The notes under the pieces: generated by a model
Seen by the model: the letters and a program-made list of their open reading frames with translations, nothing else
What the model was told of the DNA's origin: nothing
Database searches by the model: none
From: Nonomuraea sp. SYSU D8015
GTDB taxonomy: Bacteria; Actinomycetota; Actinomycetes; Streptosporangiales; Streptosporangiaceae
NCBI RefSeq assembly: GCF_008065375.1
Contig: NZ_VJYI01000002.1
Location: 930,001 to 994,000 of the forward strand
Length of the DNA stretch: 64,000 nt
Direction: 5' to 3'
Program-made: the position numbers and the translations under genes
Shown: piece after piece, positions 15,128-25,255 of the stretch
Layout: the number at the start of each line of letters is the position of its first letter
How positions within the stretch are numbered: the first letter of the stretch is position 1

Positions 15128-15844
15128 ATGTCCGAGGTATCGCGGCCCACGTTGTCCGACGCTCTGACCGAGCGCATGCTGGAGCTCATCCGTACGGGAG
15201 GGCATCGGCCGGGCGACAGGCTGCCCTCGACCAGGGAGCTGTCCCAACGCTTCGCCGTCACCACCCCGACGCTGCGCGAGGCGCTCCGCAGGCTGGAGGC
15301 CACCGGCGCCATCGAGATGCGACACGGCTCCGGCATCTACGTCGGCGCCGACATCGAGCGGCTGGTCCTGCCCAACCCCAACATGCGCGAGATCCGCGCC
15401 GCCCGGCTGCTGGAGCTGCTCGACGCACGCATCCTCATCGAGCCGCCGCTCGCCGCGATGGCCGCCGAGCACGCAGGCCGGGAGGAGCTGGCCGCGCTCA
15501 AGCAGGCGCTCGACGAGGCGGGCAGGCACCTGCGCGGCGAGGACGCCGAGCTGCACGACGCCAACATGACCTTCCACCGGGCGACCGCGCGGATGGCGGG
15601 CAACAGCGTGCTGAACGAGGTCGTCGACTCGCTGCTCACCGTCCACGGGCCCGAACAGCGCGAGATCCTGCAGATCTTCGACGACCGGCGCCGCGACTAC
15701 GAGGAGCACCTGGCCATCCTGGAGGCCATCGAAGCGCGGGACGCGGCGCAGGCCGAGGAGCGCATGCGGGCTCACCTGGTGGACGTGAAGACGGTGATCG
15801 AGCTCCGGTTGCAGCCTTCCCAAAGAACCAACGCCCCCCGATAG
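15128..15844 (+). CDS. FadR-subfamily GntR transcriptional regulator
   Basis: 238 residues. Winged helix at 1-76 (R-P-G-D-R-L-P-S-T-R-E-L, T-L-R-E-A-L-R-R-L-E, G-S-G-I-Y-V) and an all-helical FCD domain at about 90-225 with D-x-x-x-H and later His residues that bind a metal and sense a small acid or sugar-like ligand. ATG 15128 is right after a perfect palindrome, so it very probably represses itself. The next gene starts 20 bases downstream, so the transport/catabolic genes are in the same transcript. A second copy of the site controls the operon at 24485-27437. Confidence 0.9.
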   Translation: MSEVSRPTLSDALTERMLELIRTGGHRPGDRLPSTRELSQRFAVTTPTLREALRRLEATGAIEMRHGSGIYVGADIERLVLPNPNMREIRAARLLELLDARILIEPPLAAMAAEHAGREELAALKQALDEAGRHLRGEDAELHDANMTFHRATARMAGNSVLNEVVDSLLTVHGPEQREILQIFDDRRRDYEEHLAILEAIEARDAAQAEERMRAHLVDVKTVIELRLQPSQRTNAPR

Positions 15845-15863
15845 AACCAAGGAGGCCGGCCCC

Positions 15864-17114
15864 ATGTACCGGTCACGTGTGGCCACGCTCGGCGTGGCGG
15901 CGCTCGTCCTGACCGCTTGCGGCGGCAACGGCGCCGCGGCGCCGCAGAAGAAGACGGAGCTGACGCTCTACAACGACAAGGGCGCCTGGACGAAGTACTT
16001 CGACGAGATGGGCGCCCTGTCCAAGCAGCGCATCGGCCTGGGCATGAAGCCGAACGGATACACGGACTCGGCGCAGTACCAGGCGTTCATCAAGGCGTCG
16101 TTCCGCACGGACGTCAAGCCCGACCTGTTCACCTGGCAGACCGGGGGGATGCTGGAGGAGATCGTCAAGCAGAAGCAGGTGGCCGAGACCACGGCCGTCT
16201 GGCAGGAGGCGATCAAGGCGGGCGACCTGTCCCAGGACCTCGCGCCCTATTACACGATCGGCGGCAAGCAGTACTGCGTGCCGATGAACGTCGCGTACTG
16301 GGGTATGTTCTTCAACAAGAAGATCTTCGACAAGTACGGCCTGAAGCCCCCGGCGACCTGGGACGAGCTCGTCCAGACCGCCGAGACCCTGAAGAAGAAC
16401 GGGGTCAAGGCCTTCTATCACACCAGCGTGCTGTTCTCCTTCGTCTGGTTCGAGCAGCTCATGGCCGGCACCGACCCCGACTTGTACGACCGCCTGGCCG
16501 CCGGCAAGGCGAAGTACACCGACCCGGGCGTGGTCCAGGTGATGGAGCGGTGGAAGCAGCTCATCGACGCCGGATATTTCATCAATCCGGGCGATAAAAC
16601 CGACCCTGGCGACGTGCTGAAGAACGGCAAGGCCGCCATGGTCTCCTTCGGCACATGGTTCAACACCAGCATGACCCAGCGGGACATGAAGCCCGGCGTC
16701 GACTACGACTTCTTCGTCATCCCCAACGTCAACCCGGCACTCCCCAAGACCTCGATGATCTTCGAGAGCGGCCCGCTCTGCTCGCTGGCCAAGGCCGCGG
16801 ACCCGGACGCCAGCATGAACTACCTCAAGTGGTGGACCACGGCCGAGGCCCAGGAGAAGTGGGCCACGAGCCGGGGCGACGTCAGTGCCAACCCGAAGGT
16901 CACGATCAAGGACGAGGCGCTCGGCGCGGTCACCAAGGACGCGGGCAGCGGAAAATACCGGCTGGTCAACCGCTACTTCGAGGCCACCCCACCGCCCATT
17001 CTGACGGCCGCGCTGGACGGCTTCAGTAAGTTCGTCGCCGAGCCGGCCACGTACAAGGAGGTCCTGGAGACCATCCAGAAGGAGGCCGACGAGTACTGGA
17101 GCACGCACCAGTGA
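15864..17114 (+). CDS. ABC-transporter sugar-binding lipoprotein
   Basis: 416 residues. Lipobox L-T-A-C with C19 as the lipid-anchored Cys. The body has the cluster-B (maltose-type) solute-binding fold, e.g. D-L-F-T-W-Q-T-G-G near 94, Y-W-G-M-F-F-N-K-K-I-F-D-K-Y-G-L near 147 and P-A-T-W-D-E-L. It delivers an oligosaccharide or glycoside to the two permeases that follow. Ligand unknown; the gene set suggests a sugar attached by an alpha-linkage. AAGGAGG at 15850-15856 supports the start. It overlaps the next gene by 4 bases. Confidence 0.88.
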   Translation: MYRSRVATLGVAALVLTACGGNGAAAPQKKTELTLYNDKGAWTKYFDEMGALSKQRIGLGMKPNGYTDSAQYQAFIKASFRTDVKPDLFTWQTGGMLEEIVKQKQVAETTAVWQEAIKAGDLSQDLAPYYTIGGKQYCVPMNVAYWGMFFNKKIFDKYGLKPPATWDELVQTAETLKKNGVKAFYHTSVLFSFVWFEQLMAGTDPDLYDRLAAGKAKYTDPGVVQVMERWKQLIDAGYFINPGDKTDPGDVLKNGKAAMVSFGTWFNTSMTQRDMKPGVDYDFFVIPNVNPALPKTSMIFESGPLCSLAKAADPDASMNYLKWWTTAEAQEKWATSRGDVSANPKVTIKDEALGAVTKDAGSGKYRLVNRYFEATPPPILTAALDGFSKFVAEPATYKEVLETIQKEADEYWSTHQ

Positions 17115-17950
17115 GAGCTCCGATGCTGGGGCGGTTCCGGCACGGCTACGTGGCGCCCGCGGCCATCCTGGTCGCGGTGCTGCTCTACGCGCCGTTCCTG
17201 TGGACCGCCTACCTCAGCCTCACCCGGTACGACGGCCTGGAGCCACCGGCCTGGATCGGCTTCGCCAACTTCGCCAAGCTGCTCGACGACCCGGCGCTGA
17301 TCACCTCGACCCGCAACACGTTGATCTGGGTCGCCGGCACGATGGTGCTGCCGGTCGGGCTCGGCCTGCTGGTGGCGGTCCTGTCCTACGACATCAGGGG
17401 CGGCGCGTGGTACCGCGTGCCGTTCATGCTGCCGTACGCGCTGAGCGGCGCCGGCCTCGCCATGGTCTGGAGCCCGATCCTGTCGCACGACGGGATCAGC
17501 AACCTGCTGCTCGGCGTGGACACCGCGTTCCTGCAGGAGGCCCCGGACAACACGCTGGCCATGCTCCTGGTGTGGACGTGGCAGCAGCTCGGGGTCAACA
17601 CGCTGCTGTTCGTCGTCGGCCTGCAGTCCATTCCCAAGGAGCCGATCGAGGCGGCCCGGCTGGACGGCGCGTCGGGGTGGCGGCTGTTCCGGCACGTGAT
17701 CTGGCCGCTGATGAGGCCGCTGACCGCGGTGGTGGTCGGGCTGGCCTTGGTGGCCAGCTTGAAGACATTCGACATCGTGTGGGTGCTGACACAGGGCGGT
17801 CCCGGGCGCAATTCTGAGACGCTGGCGGTCACGATGTACAAGGAGACGTTCGTGGCCAGCGACTACGGCTACGGCTCGGCCGTGGCGGTGATGCTCACCG
17901 TGGTCACGGGGCTGGCCTCCTACCTCTACCTCAGGAGGCAGGTCCGATGA
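17111..17950 (+). CDS. ABC-transporter sugar permease (MalF/UgpA type)
   Basis: 279 residues, about six membrane helices. The permease EAA loop is E-A-A-R-L-D-G-A-S-G-W-R-L-F, which docks the ATPase. GTG 17111 overlaps the binding-protein stop (GTGA), and its own stop overlaps the next permease. No ATPase gene is present in the cluster; actinomycetes often use a shared MsiK-type ATPase, so that is expected here. Confidence 0.88.
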   Translation: MRAPMLGRFRHGYVAPAAILVAVLLYAPFLWTAYLSLTRYDGLEPPAWIGFANFAKLLDDPALITSTRNTLIWVAGTMVLPVGLGLLVAVLSYDIRGGAWYRVPFMLPYALSGAGLAMVWSPILSHDGISNLLLGVDTAFLQEAPDNTLAMLLVWTWQQLGVNTLLFVVGLQSIPKEPIEAARLDGASGWRLFRHVIWPLMRPLTAVVVGLALVASLKTFDIVWVLTQGGPGRNSETLAVTMYKETFVASDYGYGSAVAVMLTVVTGLASYLYLRRQVR

Positions 17951-18756
17951 TCCGCCGGGCTGTGCTGATCGTGCTCGGGCTGATCTGGCTCGGGCCCACG
18001 TATCTCCTGCTGGTCAACGCCTCGCGGCCGGCGGCGTCGTACGATCCCGCGAGCGCCTGGGTTCCCTCCGGCGACTTCGCGCTGCTGGAGAACTTCGCCA
18101 GGGCCGTCGAGAACGCTGACCTGGGCGGGAGCCTGGCCAGCACCGCGCTCTACGCCGTCGTGTCCCCGCTGCTGGCCGTGATCATCGGCGCGCTGGCCGG
18201 CTACACGATCGTGGTGCTGCGGCTGCGGCACGGGTTCTGGTGGTTCCTGCTGATCTTCGGCGGCACCGTCTTCCCCTCGCAGATGCTGCTCGTGCCGCTG
18301 TTCGTCAGCTACAGCGACGCCGGGCTGTACGACACCCGCGTCGGCCTGATCCTCGTTTACACGGCCATCAACGTACCGCTGGGCGCGTTCGTGCTGCGTA
18401 ACTTCTACTCCGGCGTGGCGTTCTCGATCTTCGAGGCCGCCCGCATGGACGGCGCCTCCACCTGGCGCATCTTCTGGCGCATCTACCTGCCGATGTCGCT
18501 CAGTGCGCTGACGGCCGTGTTCATCCTGGAGTTCACCTTCATCTGGAACGACCTCGTCTTCGGCCTGACCCTGTCCCAGACCGAGGACGTGCGGCCGGTG
18601 ATGACCGCCCTCGCCGGGCTCATGAGCGACGTCTACGCCGGCACCCCGGTGCCTGTCGGCCTGGCGGCGGGGCTGATGGTCTCGCTGCCGACCGTCGCGC
18701 TCTTCCTCGCCACCCAGCGCCTCTTCGCCCGAGGCCTTTCTCTAGGGAGTGTTTGA
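17947..18756 (+). CDS. ABC-transporter sugar permease (MalG/UgpE type)
   Basis: 269 residues, about six membrane helices, and the EAA loop E-A-A-R-M-D-G-A-S-T-W-R-I-F. With the preceding gene it forms the membrane channel. ATG 17947 overlaps the upstream stop by 4 bases, and its TGA overlaps the ATG of the GH38 gene by one base, so translation is coupled through the operon. Confidence 0.88.
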   Translation: MIRRAVLIVLGLIWLGPTYLLLVNASRPAASYDPASAWVPSGDFALLENFARAVENADLGGSLASTALYAVVSPLLAVIIGALAGYTIVVLRLRHGFWWFLLIFGGTVFPSQMLLVPLFVSYSDAGLYDTRVGLILVYTAINVPLGAFVLRNFYSGVAFSIFEAARMDGASTWRIFWRIYLPMSLSALTAVFILEFTFIWNDLVFGLTLSQTEDVRPVMTALAGLMSDVYAGTPVPVGLAAGLMVSLPTVALFLATQRLFARGLSLGSV

Positions 18757-21704
18757 TGACCAGCCGGTTGCTCCAGCGCAGCCTGGGGAGTCCCGACTAC
18801 GACGGGATCAGGCAGGCGCTGCGGGACGACACCTCGACGCCCGTCATCAGCGTGCGCGGGCTGGAGGTGCGGGTGGCGGTGGTGCCGCTGTTCACCCATG
18901 ACGGCCGCCAGGCGGTCCGGGTGTCGAGCACCGAGCCGCTCACCCACGTGCTGGTGGGCGTGGACAGCGCGTCGGGCAAGGACGTGACGCTGCTGGTGCC
19001 CGAGGTGGACGCGCCACGCGTGCTCACCCTGGAGTGCCGCGACGACGCCGGGGTCGTCGGCAGCGCGCGGGTCACGGTGACGCCGCAACGCAAGTGGAGC
19101 GTGTTCGTCGTCCACCACTCCCACCTCGACATCGGTTACACCGACCCGCAGGGCACCGTGCTCCGCCACCACCTCGACTACCTCGACGCGGCGCTGCGGC
19201 TGGCGGAGGAGACGGCGTCCTGGCCGGACGACGCCAAGTTCCGGTGGACGGTCGAGTCGTCGATGCCCGCGATCAAGTGGCTGGACGCGCGGCCGGCCGA
19301 GATGGTCGAGGCATTCCGGCAAAAGGCCCGCGAGGGCGTGATCGAGGTGACGGCGCTGCCGTTCCAGCTGCACACGGAGGCGTGCTCGACCGAGGAGCTG
19401 CATCGCCAGCTCCGCTTCACCAGGCAGTTGGGCCTCCCCGTCACGTCCGCCATGCACACCGACGTGCCGGGCGCGGTCGTCGGGCTGGTGGACGCGCTCA
19501 GCCAGGCCGGCGTGCGTTACCTCGCGGCGGCGCACAACTGGGCCGGGCGCTCCGTGCCCTATTTGCATGGCGGCGACAAGCTGACCAGGCCGTTCCGCTG
19601 GCGGGCGCCGAGCGGCAACGAGATCCTCGTGTGGTTCACCGACACGCCGCACGGGATGGCGTACATGGAGGGCAACACGGTCGGGCTCACCGACTCGTAC
19701 GAGCTGGCCGACGACCTGCTGCCGCGCTACCTGTCGGCGCTGGCCACGCGCGGATACCCGTACGGGCCCGGCACGTTCGGGTGGCAGGGGCCCGACGCGC
19801 CGCGGGAGCCGTACGAGCTGGACGTGCTGCACCTGCGGGTGCAGGGCGCGCACGCCGACAACGCCGGCCCGTCGATCGTGCCCGCGTCGATCGCCCGCCG
19901 GTGGAACGAGCAGTGGGCCTGGCCGCGCCTGCGCTCGGCCGTCAACAGCGACTTCTTCCAGCACGTCGAGGAGCGCTACCTCGACCGGCTGGCGGTGCAC
20001 GAGGGCGACTGGACCGACTGGTGGGCCGACGGACTCGGCTCGGGCGCGCGCCCGCTGGGCTACGTGCGCCGGGCCCAGTCGGCGCTGCGGGTCGCCGAGA
20101 CCCTGCACACGATCGCCGGCGCGGACGCGACCGAGCAGATCGACGAGGCGTACGACAAGGTCGCGCTGTTCAACGAGCACACCTGGGGAGCGGCCAACCC
20201 GTGGGAGGACGCCGAGGAGGCCGGCGACTCCGGCGGCCTGCAGTGGACCCGCAAGTCCTCCGGTGCCTACCAGGCCCAGGACGACGCGGCCGACCTGCTG
20301 CACGCGGCCGTGCGCAGGTTCGCCGCGGCCCTGTCGGAGTCGGGCGTCGAGGGAGGTCCGCTGGCCTCCTTCGCGGTCTTCAACCCGGCGGCCCGGGCAC
20401 GGACCGACGTCGTCCGGGCGTTCCTGCCGCGTGACGTCGTGGGCGTGGACGTGCCGATCGCGCTGGTGGACGCGCGGACCGGCGAGACGCTCCCGCACCA
20501 CGAGGAGTTCGTGGACCCGGACGACTGGCCGACGCGGCCGATCGGCCGGCACGTCCACGCGGTCGTGCCGGACGTCCCCGGTTACGGCTACGTCCGCCTC
20601 GACGTCGTCCCCGGAGAGACCCAGGCGCCGGAGCCGGTGGAGCTCGGCGACACCCCGGTGATCGAGAACGAGTTCTACCGCGTGACGTACGACGTGCGCG
20701 AGGGCTACATCAGCTCGATCTTCGACAAGCGGGCGGGCCGCGAGCTCGTCAACGGCGACGCCGCCGCCGGCTTCGGCCAGTACGTGTACGACCAGTACGC
20801 CACCGCCCCACATTTCAACCATTTGTCGGGACATGTCGGTGCGCACGACCGCACGCTCCTCGGCGACCGCGCCATCGGCAGGCACGCCACGATCACCAAG
20901 TGCCAGCGCACGGCCGTGGGCGAGAAACTGGTCGTGGAGCTGCACGGCAAGGGCGTCGACTGGATCCGCACCACGGTCGAGCTGCACTACGGCGTGCCCA
21001 GGCTCGACCTGACATACCAGCTCGCCAAGCAGGGCACCCCGGCCAAGGAGGCGGTGTTCCTGGCCTTCCCGTTCGCCGCCGGAGCGCCCACGGCCTGGGA
21101 GCTGACCGGCGGCGTAGGCGGCCCGGACGTGCCGCGTGTGCCGGGCTCGGCCGAGTACATGCTGCCGATCAGGCACTGGATCGCCTTCGAGGATCCCGAG
21201 CTGACCATCGCCTGGGCCACGCTGGAGGCCCCGCTGGTGCAGCTGGGCACCATCCACATGCCGTACGCGCCGTTCCCGCCGACGCTCGACCAGGAGGACG
21301 GCACGGTCTACTCGTGGGCGCTCAACAACATCTGGGACACCAACTTCCCCGCGCAGCAACAGGGCGAGACCACGTTCCGGTACGCGGTCACGAGTCAAAT
21401 CGTCGCCGAGTCCGCGACGGGTGAGCCCGGTGCCCAGGGCCGGCGGCTCGGCGCGGCGGCGGCCTCCGGGCTGACCGAGCCGTTCGTCGGCGCGCTGATC
21501 ACCGACAGCCCGGCCGCCACCGAGACGTACGTCTCCGTCGACCACCCGGACGTACTGATCACCTCCATCGGGCAGGACGGGGTCAGGCTGCAGTCACTCG
21601 CCGCCGAACCGGTCGAGGCGACGGTCGACCTGCGGGGACATGAGACGGTCAAGGTACGGCTGCCCGCCTGCGGGGTCGCCGTCGTCCGGGGAGCGCATTC
21701 GTGA
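18756..21704 (+). CDS. Glycoside hydrolase family 38-like enzyme (alpha-mannosidase type)
   Basis: 982 residues with no signal peptide, so it acts inside the cell on imported sugar. The GH38 metal site is visible as H121-S-H123-L-D125-I-G-Y, and a likely catalytic Asp lies in H-T-D236-V-P-G. The long C-terminal part (about 560-980) is the beta-rich mannosidase C-domain with I-E-N-E-F-Y-R-V and [10 protein letters not shown]. Classical GH38 enzymes cleave alpha-mannosides through a zinc-bound intermediate. This member is a distant branch, so linkage and sugar are not settled. Its start (TGATG) overlaps the permease stop. Confidence 0.8.
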   Translation: MTSRLLQRSLGSPDYDGIRQALRDDTSTPVISVRGLEVRVAVVPLFTHDGRQAVRVSSTEPLTHVLVGVDSASGKDVTLLVPEVDAPRVLTLECRDDAGVVGSARVTVTPQRKWSVFVVHHSHLDIGYTDPQGTVLRHHLDYLDAALRLAEETASWPDDAKFRWTVESSMPAIKWLDARPAEMVEAFRQKAREGVIEVTALPFQLHTEACSTEELHRQLRFTRQLGLPVTSAMHTDVPGAVVGLVDALSQAGVRYLAAAHNWAGRSVPYLHGGDKLTRPFRWRAPSGNEILVWFTDTPHGMAYMEGNTVGLTDSYELADDLLPRYLSALATRGYPYGPGTFGWQGPDAPREPYELDVLHLRVQGAHADNAGPSIVPASIARRWNEQWAWPRLRSAVNSDFFQHVEERYLDRLAVHEGDWTDWWADGLGSGARPLGYVRRAQSALRVAETLHTIAGADATEQIDEAYDKVALFNEHTWGAANPWEDAEEAGDSGGLQWTRKSSGAYQAQDDAADLLHAAVRRFAAALSESGVEGGPLASFAVFNPAARARTDVVRAFLPRDVVGVDVPIALVDARTGETLPHHEEFVDPDDWPTRPIGRHVHAVVPDVPGYGYVRLDVVPGETQAPEPVELGDTPVIENEFYRVTYDVREGYISSIFDKRAGRELVNGDAAAGFGQYVYDQYATAPHFNHLSGHVGAHDRTLLGDRAIGRHATITKCQRTAVGEKLVVELHGKGVDWIRTTVELHYGVPRLDLTYQLAKQGTPAKEAVFLAFPFAAGAPTAWELTGGVGGPDVPRVPGSAEYMLPIRHWIAFEDPELTIAWATLEAPLVQLGTIHMPYAPFPPTLDQEDGTVYSWALNNIWDTNFPAQQQGETTFRYAVTSQIVAESATGEPGAQGRRLGAAAASGLTEPFVGALITDSPAATETYVSVDHPDVLITSIGQDGVRLQSLAAEPVEATVDLRGHETVKVRLPACGVAVVRGAHS

Positions 21705-22933
21705 AGATCGTTGACATCAGGGCCACGACGGTCGCGGTCCCGCTGGAGGCGCCGCTGCGGCACAGCAACGGCGCGCACTGGGGGCGGTTCATCCGCACGA
21801 TCGTCGAGGTCGAGGCCGACAACGGGCTGGTCGGTCTCGGGGAGATGGGCGGCGGCGGGGAGAGCGCCGAGGCCGCCTTCCGCGCGCTGGTGCCGTACCT
21901 GAAGGACCACGACCCCTTCCAACTGGAGGCGCTGCGCTTCAAGATCGCCAACCCTACGGCGTCGCTCTACAACAACCGGACGCAGTTGCTGGCCGCCGTC
22001 GAGTTCGCCTGCATCGACCTCATCGGGCAGCACCTCGGGGTGCCCGCCTGCGACCTGCTCGGCGGGCGGATCCGCGACGCCGTGCCGTTCGCCTCGTACC
22101 TGTTCTTCCGGTACGCGGCCCCCGGCCACGGCGAGATCCGCACGCCCGAACAGCTCGTCGAGCACACAGCGGAGCTGAAGGAGACGCACGGGTTCACCGT
22201 CCACAAGCTGAAGGGCGGCGTCTTCCCGCCCGACCACGAGTTGGAGTGCTACCGGGCGCTGGCGGAGGCGTTCCCTGACGACCGGCTCAGGTACGACCCG
22301 AACGCCGTGCTGTCGGTGGCCGAGGGGTTGCGCTTCGGCCACGCCATCGAGGGGCTGAACAACGACTACCTGGAGGACCCGGTCTGGGGACTGGAAGGGC
22401 TCAGGGCCGTGCGCGAGCAGGTCAGGGTGCCGCTGGCGACCAACACTGTGGTGGTCAACTTCGAGCAGCTGGCCTCGAACGTGCTGCGCAGGGCCGCCGA
22501 CGTGGTGCTGCTCGACACGACGTTCTGGGGCGGGATCAGGCCGTGCGTGAAGGCGGCGGGGGTGTGCGAGACGTTCCAGCTCGGGGTGGCCGTGCACTCG
22601 TCGGGGGAGCTGGGGATCCAGCTCGCGACCATGCTGCACCTCGGGGCCGTGCTGCCCAACCTCACCTACGCCGCCGACGCCCACTACCACCAACTGCGCG
22701 ACGACGTGATCGAGGGCGGCAAGATGGCCTACGTGGAGGGGGCCATCCCCGTGCCGCCGGGGCCGGGGCTGGGCGTGCGCCTGGACAAGGAGCGGGTGGC
22801 CCGCTACGCCGAGCTCTACCGGGAGCTCGGCGGCTATCCGTACGATCGCGACCCCGGGCGGCCCGGCTGGTATGCCACGGTGCCGAACGAGCGCTTCGCC
22901 GATCCCACCGTGTCACTGGACGTCGACACATAA
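21701..22933 (+). CDS. Enolase-superfamily sugar-acid dehydratase (glucarate-dehydratase-like)
   Basis: 410 residues: capping domain (1-120) and TIM barrel. Expected catalytic and metal residues are in place: K169-x-K171 in H-K-L-K-G-G, metal ligands D199 (with D-P-N) and E225-D226, and H299 in [11 protein letters not shown]. This Lys/His layout is that of the mandelate racemase/glucarate dehydratase branch, which dehydrates sugar acids to 2-keto-3-deoxy acids. GTG 21701 overlaps the GH38 stop by 4 bases. It is the last gene of the operon and suggests that the imported sugar is oxidised and dehydrated rather than phosphorylated first. Confidence 0.85.
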   Translation: MKIVDIRATTVAVPLEAPLRHSNGAHWGRFIRTIVEVEADNGLVGLGEMGGGGESAEAAFRALVPYLKDHDPFQLEALRFKIANPTASLYNNRTQLLAAVEFACIDLIGQHLGVPACDLLGGRIRDAVPFASYLFFRYAAPGHGEIRTPEQLVEHTAELKETHGFTVHKLKGGVFPPDHELECYRALAEAFPDDRLRYDPNAVLSVAEGLRFGHAIEGLNNDYLEDPVWGLEGLRAVREQVRVPLATNTVVVNFEQLASNVLRRAADVVLLDTTFWGGIRPCVKAAGVCETFQLGVAVHSSGELGIQLATMLHLGAVLPNLTYAADAHYHQLRDDVIEGGKMAYVEGAIPVPPGPGLGVRLDKERVARYAELYRELGGYPYDRDPGRPGWYATVPNERFADPTVSLDVDT

Positions 22934-22943
22934 CGGGCAACCG

Positions 22944-23861
22944 TCAGTGGATGTGGCCGCCTCCGTGCTCGGCCAGCACGCCCGCCGCCCTCTTGAGGCG
23001 GTGCTCCAGGTTGGCGCGGAGTGCGGCGAAGCGGCCGGCGTTGTCGCGGATGACGGCCCGTTGCAACTCGGCGTCCGCCGCGTACCAGGCGGCCACCAGA
23101 CCCGACGACCACTTGCACCGCGTGTCGGCGGTCGCGGTCTGCCGCTCGTCCTCGGTCACCGCCGGCTCGTCCAGGTTCCAGCGGCGGTCGGCGATGGCCG
23201 CCTCGGGAGCCGGATAGGAGTGGCCGGCCTGGCCCATGCACGCCTGCCAGCGCCTGACCGCGCCCGTGACGGACGGGTGCTTGGCGGCCTGCTCCAGCGT
23301 GAGCGAGTCCTGCAGGGACAGCCACGGCCAGTCGGCCTTGCGCGCGCCCCGCTCCAGGCTCAGGGTCGCCCGGTCCAGGCAGCCTCGGTCGGCGGCGGTG
23401 CCGTACAGGCGGTGGCGGGCGGGCTTGGGCAGCTTGCCCGCCCAGGAGGCGGTCGTGTCGGGAGACGGCGGGCGGGCGAGATGGTAGCCGTAGCGCCGGG
23501 CGGCCTCCGGGTCCACAACGCCGTAGCGGCGCGAGTTGCCGGGGTCCACCGTGGCGATGGTGGCCGCGTTGTCGCCGGGCGGTTCGATGGCGATGCCCTG
23601 TTTTCGCATGCACCGCACGACCAGGAGGTTGTGCGCGTTTCCCAGGGTGGCCCGCTGCTCGGGAGTGGTCTTGTAGGCGTCGAACGGCAGCACCAGCTGT
23701 GACACCGACGTGACGCCCGTCACGGGCGTCTGCCGCGGCGGCGCGTCGGCGGCGCAGCCCGCGGCGCAGGTCAGCAGCAGCGTGCCCGCCAGCAGCCCGC
23801 GACGGCCGGTTTCCGGCGGCCAGGCCCGGAAACCGGCACTCCCGTTCCTGGTCAGCGGCAC
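22944..23861 (-). CDS. Lipoprotein of unknown function
   Basis: 305 residues. GTG 23861 sits inside the stop of the upstream I36-like gene (GTGCCGCTGA overlap). A lipobox (T-C-A-A-G-C) near residue 36 predicts a lipoprotein. The mature protein has four conserved-looking cysteines, in R-C-M-R-K, R-G-C-L-D, Q-A-C-M-G and T-R-C-K-W, spaced like an actinobacterial extracellular helical fold with paired disulfides. It ends H-G-G-G-H-I-H. No name can be given. It converges with the sugar operon, whose stop is only 10 bases away. Confidence 0.65.
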   Translation of the reverse strand: MPLTRNGSAGFRAWPPETGRRGLLAGTLLLTCAAGCAADAPPRQTPVTGVTSVSQLVLPFDAYKTTPEQRATLGNAHNLLVVRCMRKQGIAIEPPGDNAATIATVDPGNSRRYGVVDPEAARRYGYHLARPPSPDTTASWAGKLPKPARHRLYGTAADRGCLDRATLSLERGARKADWPWLSLQDSLTLEQAAKHPSVTGAVRRWQACMGQAGHSYPAPEAAIADRRWNLDEPAVTEDERQTATADTRCKWSSGLVAAWYAADAELQRAVIRDNAGRFAALRANLEHRLKRAAGVLAEHGGGHIH

Positions 23862-24271
23862 CAGATGTCGAGGGAGCTGGCGCGGTTGTTCCCGACCGCG
23901 TTGTTGGCCAGGAGCCCGTCGTTCGTGTTGTGCGCGAACGTGCTGTGGGCGCCCGTGAAGAAGGGGTGCTGCCAGAGGGTGGCGCTGCAGCCGACACGGT
24001 TCCTGACGGAACTGGTCTCGTTGTTCATGCCCTGCCAGGAATTGCTGAAGTCCCAATTCAGCCAGTTGTTGTCGCCGAAGTTGGAATCGTCCTTGACGAA
24101 GTCACGCCAGTGGTCCGCCTGGCCGCGGTTGTAGTCGAAGCCCGCGTACAGGCAGACCCGACCGCCGTAGCAGGTCGAGCGGGGGCTGGCCACCGCCGCG
24201 GCAGCGGGGACGGCCACGGCGAAGAGCGTGGCGGCGGCGATGAAGCCGGCGGCCTTTTTGCTTAGCCTCAC
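23852..24271 (-). CDS. Secreted peptidase-inhibitor family I36-like protein
   Basis: 139 residues: signal peptide (A-A-T-L-F-A-V-A-V-P-A-A-A-A), then a crystallin-like module with C-Y-G-G-R-V-C-L-Y-A-G-F-D-Y-N-R-G near the mature N-terminus and a final I-W-C. Four cysteines suggest two disulfides. Family I36 members inhibit metalloproteases in Streptomyces; inhibitor activity here is inferred from the family. GTG 24271 follows GAGGAGAG at the right distance. It sits between the two sugar operons but looks unrelated to them. Confidence 0.75.
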   Translation of the reverse strand: MRLSKKAAGFIAAATLFAVAVPAAAAVASPRSTCYGGRVCLYAGFDYNRGQADHWRDFVKDDSNFGDNNWLNWDFSNSWQGMNNETSSVRNRVGCSATLWQHPFFTGAHSTFAHNTNDGLLANNAVGNNRASSLDIWCR

Positions 24272-24322
24272 TGGTCTCTCCTCGATGGGTGAGTCGTATC
24301 GACCACGTAACTTAGCGTGCCG

Positions 24323-24359
24323 AATCGAATGCGAGCCGTTATGACTCGCCGATTCGATT
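24323..24359. repeat. Imperfect inverted repeat upstream of the I36-like gene
   Basis: AATCGAAT-GCGAG pairs with CTCGC-(CG)-ATTCGATT around a 9-base loop (13 bp with a 2-base bulge). It may be an operator for the minus-strand gene at 24271 or the end of the SDR transcript. The rest of 24272-24484 shows no gene. Confidence 0.4.
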
Positions 24360-24484
24360 GGGGGCTGCGCGCCATGAAGAGGTCGCGCGCCGGGCACGCC
24401 GCCCACTCGTATCAAGGACGAGACCTGGAAGTTCTTCTTATTGACGCAACTGTTGCCGGCTTTTTCGAGTAATTGGAAAAGCGG

Positions 24485-25255
24485 CTATTCGGGGAGCGCC
24501 GCGGGGTTCTGCGCGAGCAGGCCGCCGTCCACGCGGTGCTCCGCCCCCGTGATGAACGACGAGCGCGGCCCCGCCAGGAACGCCACCAGCTCCGCCACCT
24601 CCTCGGGCCGGCCCACGCGGCCCAGCGGGTGGGAGCGGCCCCACTGCCGGATCTGCTCCTCCTGTGACAGGTCGCCCCGCCACAGGTCGGCCGCCCAGCG
24701 CAGCATCGGGGTGTCGACCGAGCCGGGGCACACCACGTTCACCCTGATGCCGTCGGCGGCGTGGTCGAGCGCCATGGCCCTGGTCAGGCCGTTGAGCGCG
24801 GCCTTGCTCGCGGTGTAGGCCGCCACCTGCGCCTGCGAGGAGAACGCCTGCACCGACGACATGATCACGATCGAGCCGCCGCCGCGGGCCCGCAGCTCGG
24901 GGATGGCCGCCTTGCACGCGAGGTAGACGCCCTTGAGGTTGATGTCGAGCACCTCGTCCCAGACGTCCTCGGGCGTGTCCTCGACGGTGCCGTAACGCTG
25001 TACGCCCGCGCACGTCACGACGATGTCGAGCCCGCCGAACCTGGTGACCGCCAGGTCCACCAGGTCGCGCATCTGGTCCGCGCGCCGCACGTCGGCGATC
25101 CGGCCGACGACGTGGTCGGTGTCGAGCTCGGCGTCTTTGTCCACCCCGCAGAAGACCACGGACGCCCCGCCGTCGGCCAGGCGGTCCACCACCGCCCGCC
25201 CGATGCCCATCGACCCGCCCGTGACCAGCGCCACATTGCCGCCGAACTCACTCAT
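24485..25255 (-). CDS. Short-chain dehydrogenase/reductase
   Basis: 256 residues of a classical [11 protein letters not shown] cofactor loop at 13-20, C-A-G in place of N-A-G, S-S-V-Q-A-F substrate strand, and A-Y-T-A-S-K with catalytic Tyr and Lys. C-terminal [11 protein letters not shown](H) is likely because D37-type acidic residues follow strand 2 (C-G-V-D-K-D). In this operon it would be the step that oxidises the free sugar to a lactone, before the dehydratase of the other operon; this is inference. ATG 25255 overlaps the upstream stop (ATGA). Confidence 0.85.
   Translation of the reverse strand: MSEFGGNVALVTGGSMGIGRAVVDRLADGGASVVFCGVDKDAELDTDHVVGRIADVRRADQMRDLVDLAVTRFGGLDIVVTCAGVQRYGTVEDTPEDVWDEVLDINLKGVYLACKAAIPELRARGGGSIVIMSSVQAFSSQAQVAAYTASKAALNGLTRAMALDHAADGIRVNVVCPGSVDTPMLRWAADLWRGDLSQEEQIRQWGRSHPLGRVGRPEEVAELVAFLAGPRSSFITGAEHRVDGGLLAQNPAALPE

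Noticed and set aside
15864..18756. Missing ATPase taken as a sign of a broken transporter
   Set aside because: Actinomycete sugar importers often share one MsiK-type ATPase encoded elsewhere.
18633..21545. 970-codon open frame antisense to the GH38 gene
   Set aside because: Shadow of a real gene; Arg/Val/Gly-rich with no domain and no ribosome site.
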